A stretch of DNA of 64,000 nt from Cladorhizidae sp. MBARI D1340-BT2 (Eukaryota > Porifera > Demospongiae > Poecilosclerida > Cladorhizidae): assembly GCA_028752905.1 (NCBI GenBank), contig JAQNBH010000012.1, positions 26,421,816 to 26,485,815 of the forward strand. The letters are read 5' to 3'. Below the pieces are notes generated by a model, which saw nothing but the letters and a program-made list of their open reading frames with translations, ran no database searches and was not told where the DNA came from. Each line of letters begins with the position of its first letter. Position 1 is the stretch's first letter. The position numbers were made by a program, and so were the translations under genes. Shown piece by piece: positions 10,611 through 23,266 of this stretch.

Positions 10611-12763
10611 CACTCACCGCCATAAGCGCCTACAGGCGCGAACTCGACATCGCTCGCGTACGGGAACGAGATACAGATTAAAAAAATTTACCAGGGGGTG
10701 CGCGAAGGATATCTCTAAACCAGGGATTCTCAACCGTTCCTCCATCATTTACCCCCTCAGCCAGATGTATTTCAGCCAGATGTATTTCACCCCCTTACTC
10801 CCATACAAAAAATGCATAGCCATCATAAAGGCACAGAAAAGTAAGAAACACATTTATTATCTAGGTTTTGCATAAAATATAGTAATATATTTTGATAAAG
10901 AAAGAAATTATATAGTCCATTCGTATCACAAAAAAAAAAATCAAACAGAAAACCAGAAGCATTATCAGTGGGAATACTGCTGATTCATTGAATCAACCAG
11001 TTTATTTATTCGAGGAGCTGTTGATGACAACGCTACTCTCATATCGTCATCAATTTTCATGCGCTTCCTGGCGTTTGTCTTCATTGCTACTAAATTTGAG
11101 AACCCTGATTCACATAAGTATTAGTGACAAAAGGAAGAAACACTTGGAAGGCACGCTGAGTAAGAAGTGGGAATGAATCTGTGAGTTTTATCCAAAAATC
11201 AACACCAACCTTTTCAAATTCTTCTCTAAGATTAGCAGAGGATTGAAGATCAATCAGCTCATCTTTTGCTGGGTCGTCATCTTTCGTTTCTGACAGGTCA
11301 GTAGTAAAAGGTCTTATTATCCATCTCTCTGTAGGAACCATGTCTTTTGAATAGTAGCCAGTGAAGTTTTCCTTCAAGATTTTCAAATGATCTGTGATGT
11401 CTTCATTTATCTCAGGTAACACACTTGGTCTTCCACTAATGACCTCATCCAAGTTTGGAAAATTTGCCAAGTTACTTTGATGAACTCTTCTTGCCCATAA
11501 GTCCATGTTTGCCTGCAATGCTGTTATCTTTTCACTTGCTTCAACAATGGTTACTGATGTTCCCTGGAGTTGTTTGTTGACTTGGTTAAGATAGGTAAAT
11601 ATATCTGAGAGGTATATATTTCCCTAAACAGGCAATGAACTTGGGATCAGCAAAATTTTCACACAGCTTTGAATCCCGGTCATGAAGAAAAATCTCTACC
11701 TCAGTACGGAGCTCAAACACACGATTAAGAATAATTCCACATGGAAGCCACCTCATTTCAGTATGAAGCAAAAGAGTTGAATGCTCAGAACCCATCTCAT
11801 CACAAAAAGCTTTGAACAAACGGTGATTCAGTGCTTGGGCACGAATAAAATTAACAGCCTCGGCAACTTTATGAAAAACCATTTTCAGATTCAGCCAATG
11901 CATGTTTGTGAAGAATACAATGTGTTATTATCACATTGGGTGCCTTTTGCTTCACAAGTGCAAGTGAAGCCTGATCTCACTCTCATCATGGCTGGGGCTC
12001 CATCAGTACAGATTGAACCAACAATGTCTCATGTGAGATTGTTCCTTTCAGAGAAGTCTTGTGTTTTCTAGTAGCCTTTGTGAGATGTTCACAGAAGAGA
12101 AATTCATTCTTCAGTTCTTTTCCACATATGTAACGGACAAAAACAAGAAGTTGTGACAAATTTGCAACATCACAGTTGAAGAAATTTTTGCTGGGCTAGA
12201 TTTGATCTGCTCAATAACTTGTTGACAAATATCTTGAGACATTTCAATAATATATACAGTGGTAGAATTATTTACCTCATTTTTTATCCCCAGGGGGTAA
12301 ATTTACCAGAATCCCGGTAAAAATACAATCAAAGAAAAATTCCAGGTAGCACGTGATTCCGAAGTCACGGCAACAAAAATAATTATATAAATTTTATTTT
12401 TTTGACAATGATGACTTTACTTCACTGTGACCGTCCCGATAGCTTCTGGAGGCTCTTCTTCGGTGGAAAGCTGCAGAACCATCTACTGCAGACTCGCTAT
12501 CTATCAAAATCCTACGGAGTAGAGGAAAAAAGTCGCTCCTGGATGGACTCTGTTGTTAGTGACTTTTTTTTTTACTGTTGTAGACATAGAGATGCGTAAC
12601 TTTTGTTTCCCTGGTTCAACAGAGCTGATTCATATACCAAGTTATAGCTCTTTCAATTTTCAATCGAATGATATGCTTTGTTTTGGTTACCAAAAAAGGT
12701 ATGAAAATAAAAAATATTTAAAAAATTAAATAAATGTGTTGGCTAAAGTTGGCGGTGAAAGGG
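10611..12763 (-). mobile_element. piggyBac-like element with nested hAT (A2)
   Basis: TTAA at 10607-10610 and 12764-12767; hAT start at 10721. The hAT relic lacks about 15 bp near 12178 that the other copies have, and its YYSKDMVPTE and EKVGVD residues differ from most A copies. EKVGVD is shared with U. Confidence 0.72.
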
Positions 12764-13437
12764 TTAAATGACCCATGCATTTTTATGATACGTAATTGAA
12801 AAATGTGCCTGATATCCATTATCCATTGCTTATGTATATTGCTTATGGTTGTAATTTATGACACTGTTATCTACTGGAAGGGTTTAGTACTGCTCTCATG
12901 ACTGACAGCTAATAGGATGCTTTATAAGCCAGCTCCTGACATGTCTTACCCTCTCCATGTTGGGAATGATAAAAATACAAAATCGAAGCAGCTCCAGTTA
13001 ATGATTAATACTAGTCAGAAATTTACTTTAAGTCCCTATCAAGCAACCATATAATGATACAGTGATAACATTTTTGTGAACCCACACTGACCACAAACTA
13101 TGATTATCAACATAGCTTATAATGCAGATTGCTAACAGTCAGCAATCATTGTTTTTTGGGGCTATAAGCAGCTAAGGTATTGGAGACAAGGAAGCATGTA
13201 TAATAATGTCCACAACACAACATTTATATTTTTACATAATATATAATTAAGTTTTCATATATGGAGGGAAAAGGAAAAGCAGGCAAAAGAGGCAAATGAG
13301 AGATTAGTTCTCCAAAAGCAGCATCTATCAAATAAAGTTAAGTCCCAGGATATACTGAAGCTAGCTAGCCAAGGCATTACCAGCGTACGCAAAAATAGCC
13401 ATTGCGTTTAGAAAACTAACAGGCAGTTATATCCCAT

Positions 13438-13788
13438 TCACAAACCTAAGAAGTCTTCTTGTCTTATCACTTCCTCGTCAGAAACGAAACCACTATCTTG
13501 TGCTATAGCGCTAAGCTCTTCCACTCCCATTACAAGAGTTATGACTGTTGTGGTCATCTTTTCCATGGCTCCACATTCACAAAAAGGCCAACACAAGTAT
13601 ATAAGAACTCCCACGCTAGAGTTATCTACAGGCGAGTCAAGAGTGCCGCCTGTCACTAGAAAAATGGCTTCTGCAAGATTTCTTGTCCTAGTCATATTTA
13701 GGTCGTATAAAGGATTCCGTGTTTCAATATTTTTTAGTGACGCGGATGAGAAGCTAAATTGAGAGCACTGAAACAGTATTGGGAACAC
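13438..13788 (-). CDS. Unrecognised 116-codon reading frame (B1)
   Basis: Minus-strand frame MFPILFQCSQFSFSS... to MEKMTTTVITLVMGVEELS and QEDFLGL-stop. The last roughly 40 codons are shared with the end of the A-type Ser/Thr-rich frame; the upstream part is different. It is open and identical in B1, B2 and U but broken in the unit at 62477. I do not recognise the family. It may be one exon of a host gene, because the stop lies next to a possible donor (TTAG/GTTTGT). Confidence 0.35.
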   Translation of the reverse strand: MFPILFQCSQFSFSSASLKNIETRNPLYDLNMTRTRNLAEAIFLVTGGTLDSPVDNSSVGVLIYLCWPFCECGAMEKMTTTVITLVMGVEELSAIAQDSGFVSDEEVIRQEDFLGL

Positions 13789-13921
13789 ATCATCATTATG
13801 ACATCATCAAAAACAAACTACACCTTTGGTTAGCATCTAGGCTAGGTCTAGCAATGCAATCTAGCAATGCAACACATGATTTAGAATTTTTTTGCAAAAT
13901 TCTTGTAATATAGCTACCTAG

Positions 13922-14147
13922 CTATATATCTAACTTGACTAATGATCCTTCTACACTGGCAAAATAGAACATACACATCACCAGAACCAGTGTTCGGCAT
14001 ATTCAAGAACCAAGTGAAAAAAGTTGTGCTATATATCTAACTTGACTAATGATCCTTCTACACTGGCAAAATAGAACATACACATCACCAGAACCAGTTT
14101 TTTGATCTGCATGTTCGGCATATTCAAGAACCAAGTGAAAAAAGTTG
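13922..14147. repeat. Direct duplication of about 107 bp (B1)
   Basis: Copy 1 (13922-14028) and copy 2 (14029 to about 14147) both start CTATATATCTAACTTGAC. Copy 2 has 14 extra bases (TTTTTTGATCTGCA) and is closer to the single copy at 62996-63125, so copy 1 is probably the derived one. The same duplication is present in B2 and in U at about 53036. Confidence 0.85.
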
Positions 14148-14277
14148 TTATTCATGGATCATGTGAACCTCATGTGGCTTTCTATTTGACACTTGCTAGC
14201 TGGCGCATCTTGCATCCAGTTGTTATTTCACTATCACCTGCAAAAGCCCCAAGCATGTTGGCTGATGTGTATATAGT

Positions 14278-14689
14278 ACGTGATTCCGAAGTCACGGCAA
14301 CAAAAATAATTATATAAATTTTATTTTTTTGACAATGATGACTTTACTTCACTGTGACCCTCCCGATAGCTTCTGGAGGCTCTTCTTCGGTGGAAAGCTG
14401 CAGAACCAACTACTGCAGACTCGCTATCTATCAAAATCCTACGGAGTAGAGGAAAAAAGTCGCTCCTGGATGGACTCTGTTGTTAGTGACTTTTTTTTTA
14501 CTGTTGTAGACATAGAGATGCGTAACTTTTGTTTCCCTGGTTCAACAGAGCTGATTCATATACCAAGTTATAGCTCTTTCAATTTTCAATCGAATGATAT
14601 GCTTTGTTTTGGTTACCAAAAAAGGTATGAAAATAAAAAATATTTAAAAAATTAAATAAATGTGTTGGCTAAAGTTGGCGGTGAAAGGG
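14278..14689 (-). mobile_element. piggyBac-like right-end fragment (B1)
   Basis: Only the right end is left; the left end and the hAT are absent. GGCGGTGAAAGGG ends at 14689, followed by TTAA. The join to upstream sequence falls within GATGTGTATATAGTACG (14264-14280). Confidence 0.65.
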
Positions 14690-15434
14690 TTAAATGACCC
14701 ATGCATCTATGATACGAAATTGAAAAATGTGCCTGATATCCATTATCCATTGCTTATGTATATTGCTTATGGTTGAAATTTATGACACTGTTATCCACTG
14801 GAAGGGTTTAGTACTGCTCTCATGACTGACAGCTAATAGGATGCCAGCTCCTGACATGTCTTACCCTCTCCATGTTGGGAATGATAAAAATACAAAATCG
14901 AAGCAGCTACAGTTAATGATTAATACTAGTCAGAAATTTACTTTAAGTCCCTATCAAGCAACCATATAATGATACAGTGATAACATTTTTGTGAACCCAC
15001 ACTGACCACAAACTATGATTATCAACATAGCTTATAATGCAGATTGCTAACAGTCAGCAATCATTGTTTTTTGGGGCTATAAGCAGCTAAGGTATTGGAG
15101 ACAAGGAAGCATGTATAATAATGTCCACAACACAACATTTATATTTTTACATAATATATAATTAAGTTTTCATATATGGAGGGAAAAGGAAAAGCAGGCA
15201 AAAGAGGCAAAAGAGAGATTAGTTCTCCAAAAGCAGCATCTATCAAATAAAGTTAAGTCCCAGGATATACTGAAGCTAGCTAGCCAAGGCATTACCAGCG
15301 TACGCAAAAATAGCCATTGCGTTTAGAAAACTAACAGGCTAATACTACAGTTATATCCCATTCACAAACCTAATAAGTCTTCTTGTCTTATCACTTCCTC
15401 GTCAGAAACAAAACCACTATTTTGTGCTATAGCG

Positions 15435-16130
15435 CTAAGCTCTTCCACTCCCATTACAAGAGTTATGACTGTTGTGGTCATCTTTTCCATGGCTACGGAA
15501 TATGTGAATGGATAAATTGTAGGTTTGGTGACCAAACTGGAGGCAATGTCTGTGTGGAAGAGACAGTGGATGGCAAGGCTGAGGAGGTGGCAGTGGAAGC
15601 AATGAAAGAGGGTGATGGTTGGATTTGTTGTTGAGTCTGAGTTGGGGCTGGGGTGTGTAAGTAGGTGTGGTTGATACTGATGTTGGTTGAGGCATGGGTG
15701 TGGTCAATTCTGTTGTAGGTTGAGGCTGGAGTATGGAAGTCAGTGTGGTCAATATACTGATGTGGTTTGAGGCTGGGGTGTGGTCAATACTGATGTGGTT
15801 TGAGGCTGGAGTGTGGTCGATACTGAAGTATCTGGAAGTGCATGTTGTAGTGTTTGCAGAGTCTGATGTGGAAGCAACCACAGAGTCTTTTACTGAGATG
15901 GGTGTGGTAAAAGCAGCATTCAAATGTACTTGGGTCGATGGGTTGGGTAAAGGTGTCGTGTGTAATGCGGCAGGTATCGCGAAGGAATGAGCATCTTCCC
16001 TAAATATATTTTATCAACATTTGTTCACTAAAATTTCCTTACCTTCTTGCAGGCCTTCAAATTCCTCAACACTTCCATCTGCAAATGGCTCATCCAAGTC
16101 CCTATCTGCATCCAATGCCTTGAGGACCTC
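15435..16130 (-). pseudogene. Ser/Thr/Pro-rich reading frame (A3)
   Basis: Same two-block structure as A1, with an essentially identical translation. Confidence 0.33.
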
Positions 16131-16305
16131 CTTACAAAGAGAAACATTGTCTTTTTGTTATCCTATTTTTAATATGTATAAGTCACAATTGTTTTCAAGA
16201 TGTTATAGCAAGTGCTATATAGTGCTATATAATAAAGGCACTATCATGAACTTACAGTATTATAGAGCGGTATCGCAGCAATGGATCCTTAGCCGATCGC
16301 GAGGC

Positions 16306-16422
16306 TGACGCCATTTGGCGTCAACCGCCGTTCTGAGCGTGACGCCAAATGGCGTCAATCGCCGTTATGAGCTCGCAAGGCGTGACGCCAAATGGCGTCT
16401 GAGCACGCACGCCAATTGGCGT
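16306..16422. repeat. Palindrome cluster (A3, 4 sites)
   Basis: One ATTT-centred, two AAAT-centred and one AATT-centred site. The extra AAAT site, with its spacer AATCGCCGTTATGAGCTCGC, distinguishes A3, A4 and A8 from the three-site copies. Confidence 0.8.
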
Positions 16423-16582
16423 CTATCGCGTTCGGTTATAAAAACTGGCTAATATTTCACTAAAGGAGTTGTAAAATTGATATGGCAATAGCTATGACTG
16501 ACACAAGAAGCTAAGGTGTTCAGTGTCTTTATGACCCATCATGGCTGTGGTTTGCTGTCAGGTGCGAGATGAAGACATTATA

Positions 16583-17449
16583 CTAACTGGCTAATATTTC
16601 ACTAAGCAGTTGTAAAATTGATATGAAAATAGCTCTGACTGACATAATACACAAGAAGCTGAGGTGTTTGGTGTCTCAACAAACATGGTGGTAGAAAATA
16701 AGCTCGTCACATATCAGATGAGCTGTAACAAGTGCCACATGTGAGTAGAGTAGAGAGCATGCACATGCACATGTGTATGCACTGCAAGCACTTTAATTAT
16801 GAGCCATCATGGCTGTGGTTTGCTGTCAAGTGTGAGATGAAGTGGAATAGTGTGATATAACAGTGAGAACTTTTTTTTGAATTGTCATTTGTTGTGTACC
16901 CATTTTAGTGTTCTTGCATACAGCCAGAATCCAGTGATTGTTATCCATTGCCAATGTTGCATGCAAAGCCTCTACTTGTGTGTGTATGTGTGTGTGGGTG
17001 GGTGTGTGTGGTTCATGTGCATGTGTATGCTGTGTGTGAGTTTGTGTGCATGTATGTGTGTCTGAAGCTGTATGTGTATGTGTGTGCATGTGTGTGTGGT
17101 GTGTGCGTGTGCATGTTTGGGTGCATCTGTATGTGTGTGGTGTGTTCGTACATAATTTGTGTGTATATGTGTGGTGTGTGTGTGCATATTTGTGTGTGTA
17201 TGTGTGATGGCTCATAATTAAAATGCTTGCCGTGTGTACACATGTGCATGTGCGTGCTCTCTATTCTACTCACATGTGGCATTTGTGACAGCTCATCTGA
17301 TAATGTGACGAGCTTATTTTCTACCATGTTTTCTCAAACACTGAACACCTTAGCTGACTGTGTATTATGTCAGTCAGAGCTATTGCCATACATGGTCATA
17401 TCAACTTTACAACTGCTTAGTGAAATATTAGGCATACATCACCAGTTAG
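16583..17449. repeat. Inverted repeat with GT-rich loop (A3)
   Basis: As in A1. The right arm carries CTCTATTCTACTC instead of CTCTACTCTACTC, and the left arm has an extra GTG in ACATGGTGGTAG. Confidence 0.85.
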
Positions 17450-17514
17450 TATATATAAAGAGTGAGAGGGAGAGAGGATTGGCAGATGCAAAATCAAATA
17501 TTCATCACAGAAAA

Positions 17515-17961
17515 ATGTGGCTTCCTGTGATTCTAACCATTATCTCTGTTAGCAGTGTCAGCTGTGAGCCATTTATGGCTACAATTTTTACTTCTCCTCG
17601 ATACGAAGTGGGAGAGGACATTACATGCAAAGTCGTCATCACCAATACCAATGATCGAGACTACTACCTTTCGACGAGAAACACACCACTCGATGAGCTG
17701 GCTGCACACACTTTCGAAATTACTCAGAATGGAAATCCAGTACACTATGATGGTCTTCTCTACCAACGAACACCTCCAACATTAAAGGAGTTCATACTGG
17801 TTCCAGCAAAATCCTCCCTCTCTACGACTATCGACCTTTCTCAGTCCTACAGCTTGAAAACTAATGTTGATCATAAAGTCATGCTGAAAACCATGATAAG
17901 CTATTACGAGTACAACATATCAGACACCAAGTCACAGTTTATCTTCTTCTTATCTCAGTAA
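17515..17961 (+). CDS. Prodomain-only M35 protein (A3)
   Basis: 148 aa, identical in translation to the A1 copy, with the TATA box at 17450. Confidence 0.7.
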   Translation: MWLPVILTIISVSSVSCEPFMATIFTSPRYEVGEDITCKVVITNTNDRDYYLSTRNTPLDELAAHTFEITQNGNPVHYDGLLYQRTPPTLKEFILVPAKSSLSTTIDLSQSYSLKTNVDHKVMLKTMISYYEYNISDTKSQFIFFLSQ

Positions 17962-18428
17962 ATTGATAAGACTATGTGCTATTGCTGTTGTTCTGTGATG
18001 TGTACCAGTATAATATAATTATTCTAATCAAAATTGAAATGTGATAAGCATTGTATATATATATATGTTTGGGGGGGTTGATGCCGCTAAGGATTGTTGG
18101 ATGTTACATGTATTATAATCTGATCAATGTTTCATTTTAATGAATTGCATATTTTCTAAAACCTTCCACTACTCAACTTCTACAAGAATCTTTTAACTGA
18201 TTTGACTATAAATATCTGTGCAATATAGTATATGGACTACTTTATAACTAAGCTGGTATAAGTGTGTGTCACTGTGGGTGGGCAAAGACCTTGTTGAAAT
18301 AATGAGCATTAGAAATTCAGGTCTATTCCTGCTACTATTATCTACCACTCAAGATATAGTACCTGCAAATCTAAGCATCGATTTGCTTTAAGTAGGTGGC
18401 CGAACATGATCTTCTGTTCGCTCTTTAA

Positions 18429-20595
18429 CACTCACCGCCATAAGTGCCTACAGGCGCGAACTCGACATCGCTCGCGTACGGGAACGAGATACAGATTAAA
18501 TTTTTTTACCAGGGGGTGCGCGAAGGATATCTCTAAACCAGGGATTCTCAACCGTTCCTCCATCATTTACCCCCTCAGCCAGATGTATTTCAGCCAGATG
18601 TATTTCACCCCCTTACTCCCATACAAAAAATGCATTGCCATCATAAAGGCACAGAAAAGTAAGAAACACATTTATTATCTAGGTTTTGCATAAAATATAG
18701 TAATATATTTTGATAAAGAAAGAAATTATATAGTCCATTCGTATCACAAAAAAAAAATCAAACAGAAAACCTGAAGCATTATCAGTGGGAATACTGCTGA
18801 TTCATTGAATCAACCAGTTTATTTATTCGAGGAGCTGTTGATGACAACGCTACTCTCATATCGTCATCAATTTTCATGCGCTTCCTGGCGTTTGTCTTCA
18901 TTGCTGCTAAATTTGAGAACCCTGATTCACATAAGTATTAGTGACAAAAGGAAGAAACACTTGGAAGGCACGCTGAGTAAGAAGTGGGAATGAATCTGTG
19001 AGTTTTATCCAAAAATCAATACCAATCTTTTCAAATTCTTCTCTAAGATTAGCAGAGGATTGAAGATCAATCAGCTCATCTTTTGCTGGGTCGTCATCTT
19101 TCGTTTCTGACAGGTCAGTAGTAAAAGATCTTATTATCCATCTCTCTGTAGGAATCATGTCTTTTGAAAAGTAGCCAGTGAAGTTTTCCTTCAAGATTTT
19201 CAAATGATCTGTGATGTCTTCATTTATCTCAGGTAACACACTTGGTCTTCCACTAATGACCTCATCCAAGTTTGGAAAATTTGCCAAGTTACTTTGATGA
19301 ACTCTTCTTGCCCATAAGTCCATGTTTGCCTGCAATGCTGTTATCTTTTCACTTGCTTCAACAATGGTTACTGATGTTCCCTGGAGTTGTTTGTTGACTT
19401 GGTTAAGATGGGTAAATATATCTGAGAGGTATATATTATATTCCCTAAACAGGCAATGAACTTGGGATCAGCAAAATTTTCACACAGCTTTGAATCCCGG
19501 TCATGAAGAAAAATCTCTACCTCAGTACGGAGCTCAAACACGCGATTAAGAATAAGTCCACATGGAAGCCACCTCATTTCAGTATGAAGCAAAAGAGTTG
19601 AATGCTCAGAACCCATCTCATCACAAAAAGCTTTGAACAAACGGTGATTCAGTGCTTGGGCACGAATAAAATTAACAGCCTCGGCAACTTTATGAAAAAC
19701 CATTTTCAGATTCAGCCAATGCATGTTTGTGAAGAATACAATGTGTTATTATCACATTGGGTGCCTTTTGCTTCACAAGTGCAAGTGAAGCCTGATCTCA
19801 CTCTCATCATGGCTGGGGCTCCATCAGTACAGATTGAACCAACAATGTCTCATGTGAGATTGTTCCTTTCAGAGAAGTCTTGTGTTTTCTAGTAGCCTTT
19901 GTGAGATGTTCACAGAAGAGAAATTCATTCTTCAGTTCTTTTCCACATATGTAACGGACAAAAACAAGAAGTTGTGACAAATTTGCAACATCACAGTTCA
20001 TCAAGTTGCAAAGAAATTTTTGCTGGGCTAGATTTGATCTGCTCAATAAACTTGTTGACAAATATCTTGAGACATTTCAATAATATATACAGTAGTAGAA
20101 TTATTTACCTCATTTTTTATCCCCAGGGGGTAAATTTACCAGAATCCCGGTAAAAATACAATCAAAGAAAAATTCCAGGTAGCACGTGATTCCGAAGTCA
20201 CGGCAACAAAAATAATTATATAAATTTTATTTTTTTGACAATGATGACTTTACTTCACTGTGACCGTCCCGATAGCTTCTGGAGGCTCTTCTTCGGTGGA
20301 AAGCTGCAGAACCATCTACTGCAGACTCGCTATCTATCAAAATCCTACGGAGTAGAGGAAAAAAGTCGCTCCTGGATGGACTCTGTTGTTAGTGACTTTT
20401 TTTTTACTGTTGTAGACATAGAGATGCGTAACTTTTGTTTCCCTGGTTCAACAGAGCTGATTCATATACCAAGTTATAGCTCTTTCAATTTTCAATCGAA
20501 TGATATGCTTTGTTTTGGTTACCAAAAAAGGTATGAAAATAAAAAATATTTAAAAAATTAAATAAATGTGTTGGCTAAAGTTGGCGGTGAAAGGG
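18429..20595 (-). mobile_element. piggyBac-like element with nested hAT (A3)
   Basis: TTAA at 18425-18428 and 20596-20599; hAT from 18539 to about 20149. The hAT relic carries IIRSFTTD and EEFEKIGID, shared only with A8. One G-to-A change breaks the GCGCC-TACA-GGCGC sub-terminal hairpin (AGTGCC). Confidence 0.75.
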
Positions 20596-21263
20596 TTAAA
20601 TGACCCATGCATTTTTATGATACGTAATTGAAAAATGTGCCTGATATCCATTATCCATTGCTTATGTATATTGCTTATGGTTGTAATTTATGACACTGTT
20701 ATCTACTGGAAGGGTTTAGTACTGCTCTCATGACTGACAGCTAATAGGATGCTTTATAAGCCAGCTCCTGACATGTCTTACCCTCTCCATGTTGGGAATG
20801 ATAAAAATACAAAATCGAAGCAGCTCCAGTTAATGATTAATACTAGTCAGAAATTTACTTTAAGTCCCTATCAAGCAACCATATAATGATACAGTGATAA
20901 CATTTTTGTGAACCCACACTGACCACAAACTATGATTATCAACATAGCTTATAATGCAGATTGCTAACAGTCAGCAATCATTGTTTTTTGGGGCTATAAG
21001 CAGCTAAGGTATTGGAGACAAGGAAGCATGTATAATAATGTCCACAACACAACATTTATATTTTTACATAATATATAATTAAGTTTTCATATATGGAGGG
21101 AAAAGGAAAAGCAGGCAAAAGAGGCAAATGAGAGATTAGTTCTCCAAAAGCAGCATCTATCAAATAAAGTTAAGTCCCAGGATATACTGAAGCTAGCTAG
21201 CCAAGGCATTACCAGCGTACGCAAAAATAGCCATTGCGTTTAGAAAACTAACAGGCAGTTATA

Positions 21264-23187
21264 TCCCATTCACAAACCTAAGAAGTCTTCTTGTCTTATC
21301 ACTTCCTCGTCAGAAACGAAACCACTATCTTGTGCTATAGCGCTAAGCTCTTCCACTCCCATTACAAGAGTTATGACTGTTGTGGTCATCTTTTCCATGG
21401 CTCCACATTCACAAAAAGGCCAACACAAGTATATAAGAACTCCCACGCTAGAGTTATCTACAGGCGAGTCAAGAGTGCCGCCTGTCACTAGAAAAATGGC
21501 TTCTGCAAGATTTCTTGTCCTAGTCATATTTAGGTCGTATAAAGGATTCCGTGTTTCAATATTTTTTAGTGACGCGGATGAGAAGCTAAATTGAGAGCAC
21601 TGAAACAGTATTGGGAACACATCATCATTATGACATCATCAAAAACAAACTACACCTTTGGTTAGCATCTAGGCTAGGTCTAGCAATGCAATCTAGCAAT
21701 GCAACACATGATTTAGAATTTTTTTGCAAAATTCTTGTAATATAGCTACCTAGCTATATATCTAACTTGACTAATGATCCTTCTACACTGGCAAAATAGA
21801 ACATACACATCACCAGAACCAGTGTTCGGCATATTCAAGAACCAAGTGAAAAAAGTTGTGCTATATATCTAACTTGACTAATGATCCTTCTACACTGGCA
21901 AAATAGAACATACACATCACCAGAACCAGTTTTTTGATCTGCATGTTCGGCATATTCAAGAACCAAGTGAAAAAAGTTGTTATTCATGGATCATGTGAAC
22001 CTCATGTGGCTTTCTATTTGACACTTGCTAGCTGGCGCATCTTGCATCCAGTTGTTATTTCACTATCACCTGCAAAAGCCCCAAGCATGTTGGCTGATGT
22101 GTATATAGTACGTGATTCCGAAGTCACGGCAACAAAAATAATTATATAAATTTTATTTTTTTGACAATGATGACTTTACTTCACTGTGACCCTCCCGATA
22201 GCTTCTGGAGGCTCTTCTTCGGTGGAAAGCTGCAGAACCAACTACTGCAGACTCGCTATCTATCAAAATCCTACGGAGTAGAGGAAAAAAGTCGCTCCTG
22301 GATGGACTCTGTTGTTAGTGACTTTTTTTTTACTGTTGTAGACATAGAGATGCGTAACTTTTGTTTCCCTGGTTCAACAGAGCTGATTCATATACCAAGT
22401 TATAGCTCTTTCAATTTTCAATCGAATGATATGCTTTGTTTTGGTTACCAAAAAAGGTATGAAAATAAAAAATATTTAAAAAATTAAATAAATGTGTTGG
22501 CTAAAGTTGGCGGTGAAAGGGTTAAATGACCCATGCATCTATGATACGAAATTGAAAAATGTGCCTGATATCCATTATCCATTGCTTATGTATATTGCTT
22601 ATGGTTGAAATTTATGACACTGTTATCCACTGGAAGGGTTTAGTACTGCTCTCATGACTGACAGCTAATAGGATGCCAGCTCCTGACATGTCTTACCCTC
22701 TCCATGTTGGGAATGATAAAAATACAAAATCGAAGCAGCTACAGTTAATGATTGATACTAGTCAGAAATTTACTTTAAGTCCCTATCAAGCAACCATATA
22801 ATGATACAGTGATAACATTTTTGTGAACCCACACTGACCACAAACTATGATTATCAACATAGCTTATAATGCAGATTGCTAACAGTCAGCAATCATTGTT
22901 TTTTGGGGCTATAAGCAGCTAAGGTATTGGAGACAAGGAAGCATGTATAATAATGTCCACAACACAACATTTATATTTTTACATAATATATAATTAAGTT
23001 TTCATATATGGAGGGAAAAGGAAAAGCAGGCAAAAGAGGCAAAAGAGAGATTAGTTCTCCAAAAGCAGCATCTATCAAATAAAGTTAAGTCCCAGGATAT
23101 ACTGAAGCTAGCTAGCCAAGGCATTACCAGCGTACGCAAAAATAGCCATTGCGTTTAGAAAACTAACAGGCTAATACTACAGTTATA
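21264..23187. repeat. Short tandem monomer B2 (1,924 bp)
   Basis: Same length and same internal junction as B1, here at about 22103-22110. The piggyBac right end is at 22521 with TTAA 22522-22525. The shared deletion junction shows that B1 and B2 are copies of one event. Confidence 0.88.
21270..21620 (-). CDS. Unrecognised 116-codon reading frame (B2)
   Basis: Translation identical to the B1 frame. The 107-bp direct duplication follows at about 21754-21979. Confidence 0.35.
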   Translation of the reverse strand: MFPILFQCSQFSFSSASLKNIETRNPLYDLNMTRTRNLAEAIFLVTGGTLDSPVDNSSVGVLIYLCWPFCECGAMEKMTTTVITLVMGVEELSAIAQDSGFVSDEEVIRQEDFLGL

Positions 23188-23266
23188 TCCCATTCACAAA
23201 CCTAATAAGTCTTCTTGTCTTATCACTTCCTCGTCAGAAACAAAACCACTATTTTGTGCTATAGCG

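Larger units (their letters stand above)
7577..13431. repeat. Tandem monomer A2 (5,855 bp)
   Basis: Same order as A1. Its 3' linking tract (12764-13431) carries a linked set of variants (an inserted TTTATAAG, CTCCAG for CTACAG, CAAATGAG) that A3 and A8 also have. In all three cases the next unit starts with the B-type sequence. Confidence 0.92.
13432..15355. repeat. Short tandem monomer B1 (1,924 bp)
   Basis: It begins like U and not like A: after CCATGGCT the sequence follows the U path to about 14270. It then joins abruptly to the right part of the piggyBac element (14278-14689, TTAA at 14690-14693) and the usual linking tract. It lacks the M35 gene, the GT hairpin and the hAT. It looks like a U-type unit with a deletion of many kilobases between about 53386 and 61490 (U coordinates). 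Confidence 0.88.
15356..21263. repeat. Tandem monomer A3 (5,908 bp)
   Basis: Same order as A1, with four palindromes and the linking-tract haplotype that precedes B-type units. Its GT-arm, hAT and 3' variants are shared with A8. Confidence 0.92.
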
